Below are positions 6,209 through 6,608 of a DNA stretch of 6,608 bases, in pieces. The stretch covers positions 1 through 6,608 of the forward strand of contig CALCFP010000445.1 of assembly GCA_937900725.1 (NCBI GenBank). The letters are read 5' to 3'. The DNA comes from an uncultured Bacteroidota bacterium. Lineage in GTDB: Bacteria > Bacteroidota > Bacteroidia > Bacteroidales > SZUA-534. Under the pieces are notes generated by a model, which saw only the letters and a list, made by a program, of their open reading frames with translations, was not told the origin of the DNA and did not search any database. How positions within the stretch are numbered: position 1 is the stretch's first letter; each line of letters opens with the position of its first letter. The translations under genes and the position numbers were made by a program.

Positions 6209-6474
6209 ATCTTGTCCCTTCCTATTTCTATTTGTCCTATCGGTATGCGCTCGCTCCTCGCGGGTTCTCCGTCAGTCGCCGGTCTCGCGCCGCTCGCCGC
6301 CATCGCCATGGCCGTCTCGGCATCTCCGCCGTCGGTCGGCAGCTCTAGGGCTTCGTCCTCCGGGCTGTCGGTCAGCCCCAGTCCGTTCCGCTCCGCTATC
6401 GCCCATGCCGCCTCCGCGCTACCGCAGTGCTGCACCGCCACCTCTATCAGCGTCTGTCCGCGCTCCGCTTTCAT
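6205..6474 (-). CDS. small LysM-like protein, probably prophage tail-associated
   Basis: This 89-aa protein has an N-terminal half, MKAERGQTLIEVAVQHCGSA then EAAWAIAERNGLGLTD, that resembles a degenerate LysM-like unit (GQTL..IA..N.L..., with an ELP-like end near residue 46). I associate this type with short proteins in tail or baseplate operons of Mu-like prophages of Bacteroidetes; that is recollection and was not searched. The C-terminal half is low in complexity, rich in Ala, Gly and Glu, and ends IPIGQIEIGRDKI. ATG 6474 is preferred; an in-frame GTG at 6489 would add five residues taken from the AATTGT-rich leader. Its TGA overlaps the ATG of the next gene (ATGA), and the gene upstream ends 25 bases before it, so it sits in a tight operon. 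Its GC content is clearly higher than that of the genes to the left, consistent with a different origin. Confidence 0.6.
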   Translation of the reverse strand: MKAERGQTLIEVAVQHCGSAEAAWAIAERNGLGLTDSPEDEALELPTDGGDAETAMAMAASGARPATDGEPARSERIPIGQIEIGRDKI

Positions 6475-6480
6475 ACAATT

Positions 6481-6503
6481 ACAATTCACTTTTCACAATT
6501 CAC
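6481..6503. repeat. short direct repeat ACAATTCAC (two copies)
   Basis: ACAATTCAC occurs at 6481-6489 and 6495-6503 (GTGAATTGT on the minus strand), with a further ACAATT at 6475-6480. The AT-rich block fills the gap between two GC-rich minus-strand genes and includes the stop codon of the upstream one. It may serve as an A/T-rich translation leader for the LysM-like gene, or be a remnant of a small repeat. Confidence 0.5.
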
Positions 6504-6608
6504 AGTTCAATGTATGTGTCAATTACTATGGTGTCGCCTATCTCCGGCGTCCTATCCAGCGTCAGCTCCCCGTTGCTCCCCACGATGCCGTATGCCGCCG
6601 TGCCGTTG
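6500..6608 (-). CDS. C-terminal end of an unidentified gene running off the right edge
   Basis: Thirty-five codons are open on the minus strand from the right edge to TGA at 6500-6502, ending with the residues GDTIVIDTYIEL. Synonymous positions are GC-rich like those of the LysM-like gene, and the spacing of 25 bases to that gene's ATG suggests one operon. The visible part (YGIVGSNGELTLD, then TPEIGDTIVID) reads as a beta-rich domain end. I do not recognise the family; its position suggests a phage structural or assembly protein, but this rests only on context. Confidence 0.55.
   Translation of the reverse strand, partial: NGTAAYGIVGSNGELTLDRTPEIGDTIVIDTYIEL

Overview
The window looks like chromosomal DNA of an uncultured Bacteroidales bacterium (Prevotella, Bacteroides or Muribaculaceae relative). 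The clues are a secreted BspA-type leucine-rich repeat protein with a type IX secretion (T9SS)-like C-terminal domain, AT-rich leaders without Shine-Dalgarno motifs, TAnnTTTG-like promoter elements, a FemAB/GNAT-like protein of a kind common in this phylum, and Bacteroidetes-like PolA and UvrC sequences. No rRNA, tRNA, CRISPR array, integrase or transposase is visible.

Layout, plus strand: (1) the 3' two thirds of polA (1-1850), with proofreading and polymerase domains and all catalytic motifs intact, its start beyond the left edge; (2) a 685-aa secreted leucine-rich repeat surface protein (1952-4009) with 16 recognisable 23-residue repeats, three kinds of insertion and a T9SS-like tail; (3) a 133-bp intergenic region full of palindromes and direct repeats (about 4009-4136), including a perfect 30-bp palindrome; (4) a small DEDDh 3'-5' exonuclease (4143-4637); (5) a FemAB/GNAT-fold acyltransferase-like protein (4715-5677).

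Minus strand, convergent: (6) only the C-terminal third of UvrC (5714-6208), starting just before the DGGKGQ motif and therefore lacking the GIY-YIG, UVR and first RNase H-motif regions; (7) directly upstream, overlapping by ATGA, a short GC-rich gene with a LysM-like N-terminus that resembles prophage tail-associated proteins (6205-6474); (8) the last 35 codons of another gene running off the right edge (6500-6608). Base composition rises sharply in GC to the right of about 6170.

The most notable point is the junction near 6150-6210, where a housekeeping DNA-repair gene loses its 5' two thirds and continues into what looks like a prophage tail operon. This is either a real prophage insertion or rearrangement that broke uvrC, or an assembly chimera. 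The second is the palindrome cluster between the leucine-rich repeat gene and the exonuclease gene. I do not see a clear new multi-gene system. polA, the exonuclease and uvrC all concern DNA synthesis or repair, but their spacing and orientation do not make them one operon.
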